From: JBCDBY01 sp039182715
GTDB taxonomy: Bacteria > Planctomycetota > PLA2
NCBI GenBank assembly: GCA_039182715.1
Contig: JBCDBY010000042.1
Location: 1-20,113, forward strand
Length of the DNA: 20,113 nt
Direction of reading: 5' to 3'
The first letter of the stretch is position 1. The number at the start of each line of letters is the position of its first letter. Shown piece after piece: positions 19,994 through 20,113 of this stretch. The notes under the pieces were generated by a model that searched no databases, was not told the DNA's origin, and saw nothing but the letters and a program-made list of their open reading frames with translations. The translations under genes and the position numbers were made by a program.

Positions 19994-20113
19994 ATGACGG
20001 AAACGCCGCTCGAGCCCTACACCCCGACGAATCACGTCCGCATCGTGACCGCCGCCTCGTTGTTCGACGGCCACGATGCCGCCATCAACATCATGCGCCG
20101 CATTCTGCAGGCG
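19994..20113 (+). CDS. icmF: N terminus of an IcmF-type cobalamin-dependent acyl-CoA mutase (partial)
   Basis: The first 40 codons from ATG 19994 run off the window. VRIVTAASLFDGHDAAINIMRRIL is the start of the B12-binding domain of fused isobutyryl-CoA mutases, with the cobalamin-ligand motif DGHD (D-x-H). In classic methylmalonyl-CoA mutase this domain is at the C terminus, while in IcmF it comes first, followed by a MeaB-like GTPase domain and the mutase barrel. The enzyme interconverts isobutyryl-CoA and n-butyryl-CoA or related acyl-CoAs. The fusion itself lies outside the window and is inferred. Confidence 0.82.
   Translation, partial: MTETPLEPYTPTNHVRIVTAASLFDGHDAAINIMRRILQA

Noticed and set aside
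1..20113. CRISPR arrays, tRNA or rRNA genes, prophage or conjugation genes
   Set aside because: None could be recognised by eye; repeats present are dispersed palindromes and heptamers, not regularly spaced.

Overview
The window is a dense, GC-rich stretch of a bacterial chromosome. Exported HEAT-repeat proteins, HEAT plus von Willebrand A (vWA) proteins, a DUF3299-like exported protein and many genes with no Shine-Dalgarno sequence suggest a planctomycete-like or related environmental bacterium. That is inference; no rRNA or other marker is present. No tRNA, rRNA, CRISPR array or intact transposase gene was seen.

Layout. The left edge (1-50) is the last 16 codons of an unrecognised gene, closed by a 165-bp inverted-repeat element (47-211). 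Rightward follow a cytoplasmic helical/HEAT-like protein (308-1966) and a membrane-anchored DUF3299-like protein (2028-2594). Leftward come a Met-rich exported protein (2657-4294, with a good intrinsic terminator) and a minimal M50 membrane metalloprotease (4355-4816). An exported thioredoxin-fold protein without the CXXC motif (4905-6029) runs toward a leftward operon: thiolase (9291-10460), an exported HEAT-vWA protein (7686-9263) and its tandem paralogue (6195-7685), which an in-frame amber codon divides. Rightward again are an exported protein with twelve Asp/Gly repeats (10496-12373) and a small anchored helical protein (12370-12978). Leftward are a dienelactone hydrolase-like protein (15396-16166) and a 738-aa exported HEAT protein (13146-15362). 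A rightward four-gene operon (16190-19271) holds a Gfo/Idh-type oxidoreductase, a radical SAM protein with extra cysteines, a VOC protein and a duplicated-module unknown. The right edge has a second 165-bp element (19268-19432), an RfaE2-type nucleotidyltransferase (leftward) and the start of an IcmF-type acyl-CoA mutase (rightward).

Most striking are four things. First, two equal-length copies of a palindromic element supply the TAG stop codons of all three genes that abut them, and their inner stems differ in sequence but remain complementary. Second, one HEAT-vWA paralogue is split by TAG exactly in its interdomain linker, with a perfect AGGAGG at the break. Third, a TANNNT motif lies 4-9 nt before most start codons, which suggests widespread leaderless transcription. 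Fourth, a TAGGGGC heptamer repeat begins at gene stop codons, one copy being a textbook G-quadruplex motif.

Functionally the window mixes cell-envelope proteins of unknown role (HEAT, vWA, repeat protein, protease, thioredoxin fold) with acyl-CoA metabolism (thiolase, IcmF) and a radical SAM cluster whose product cannot be named from sequence alone.
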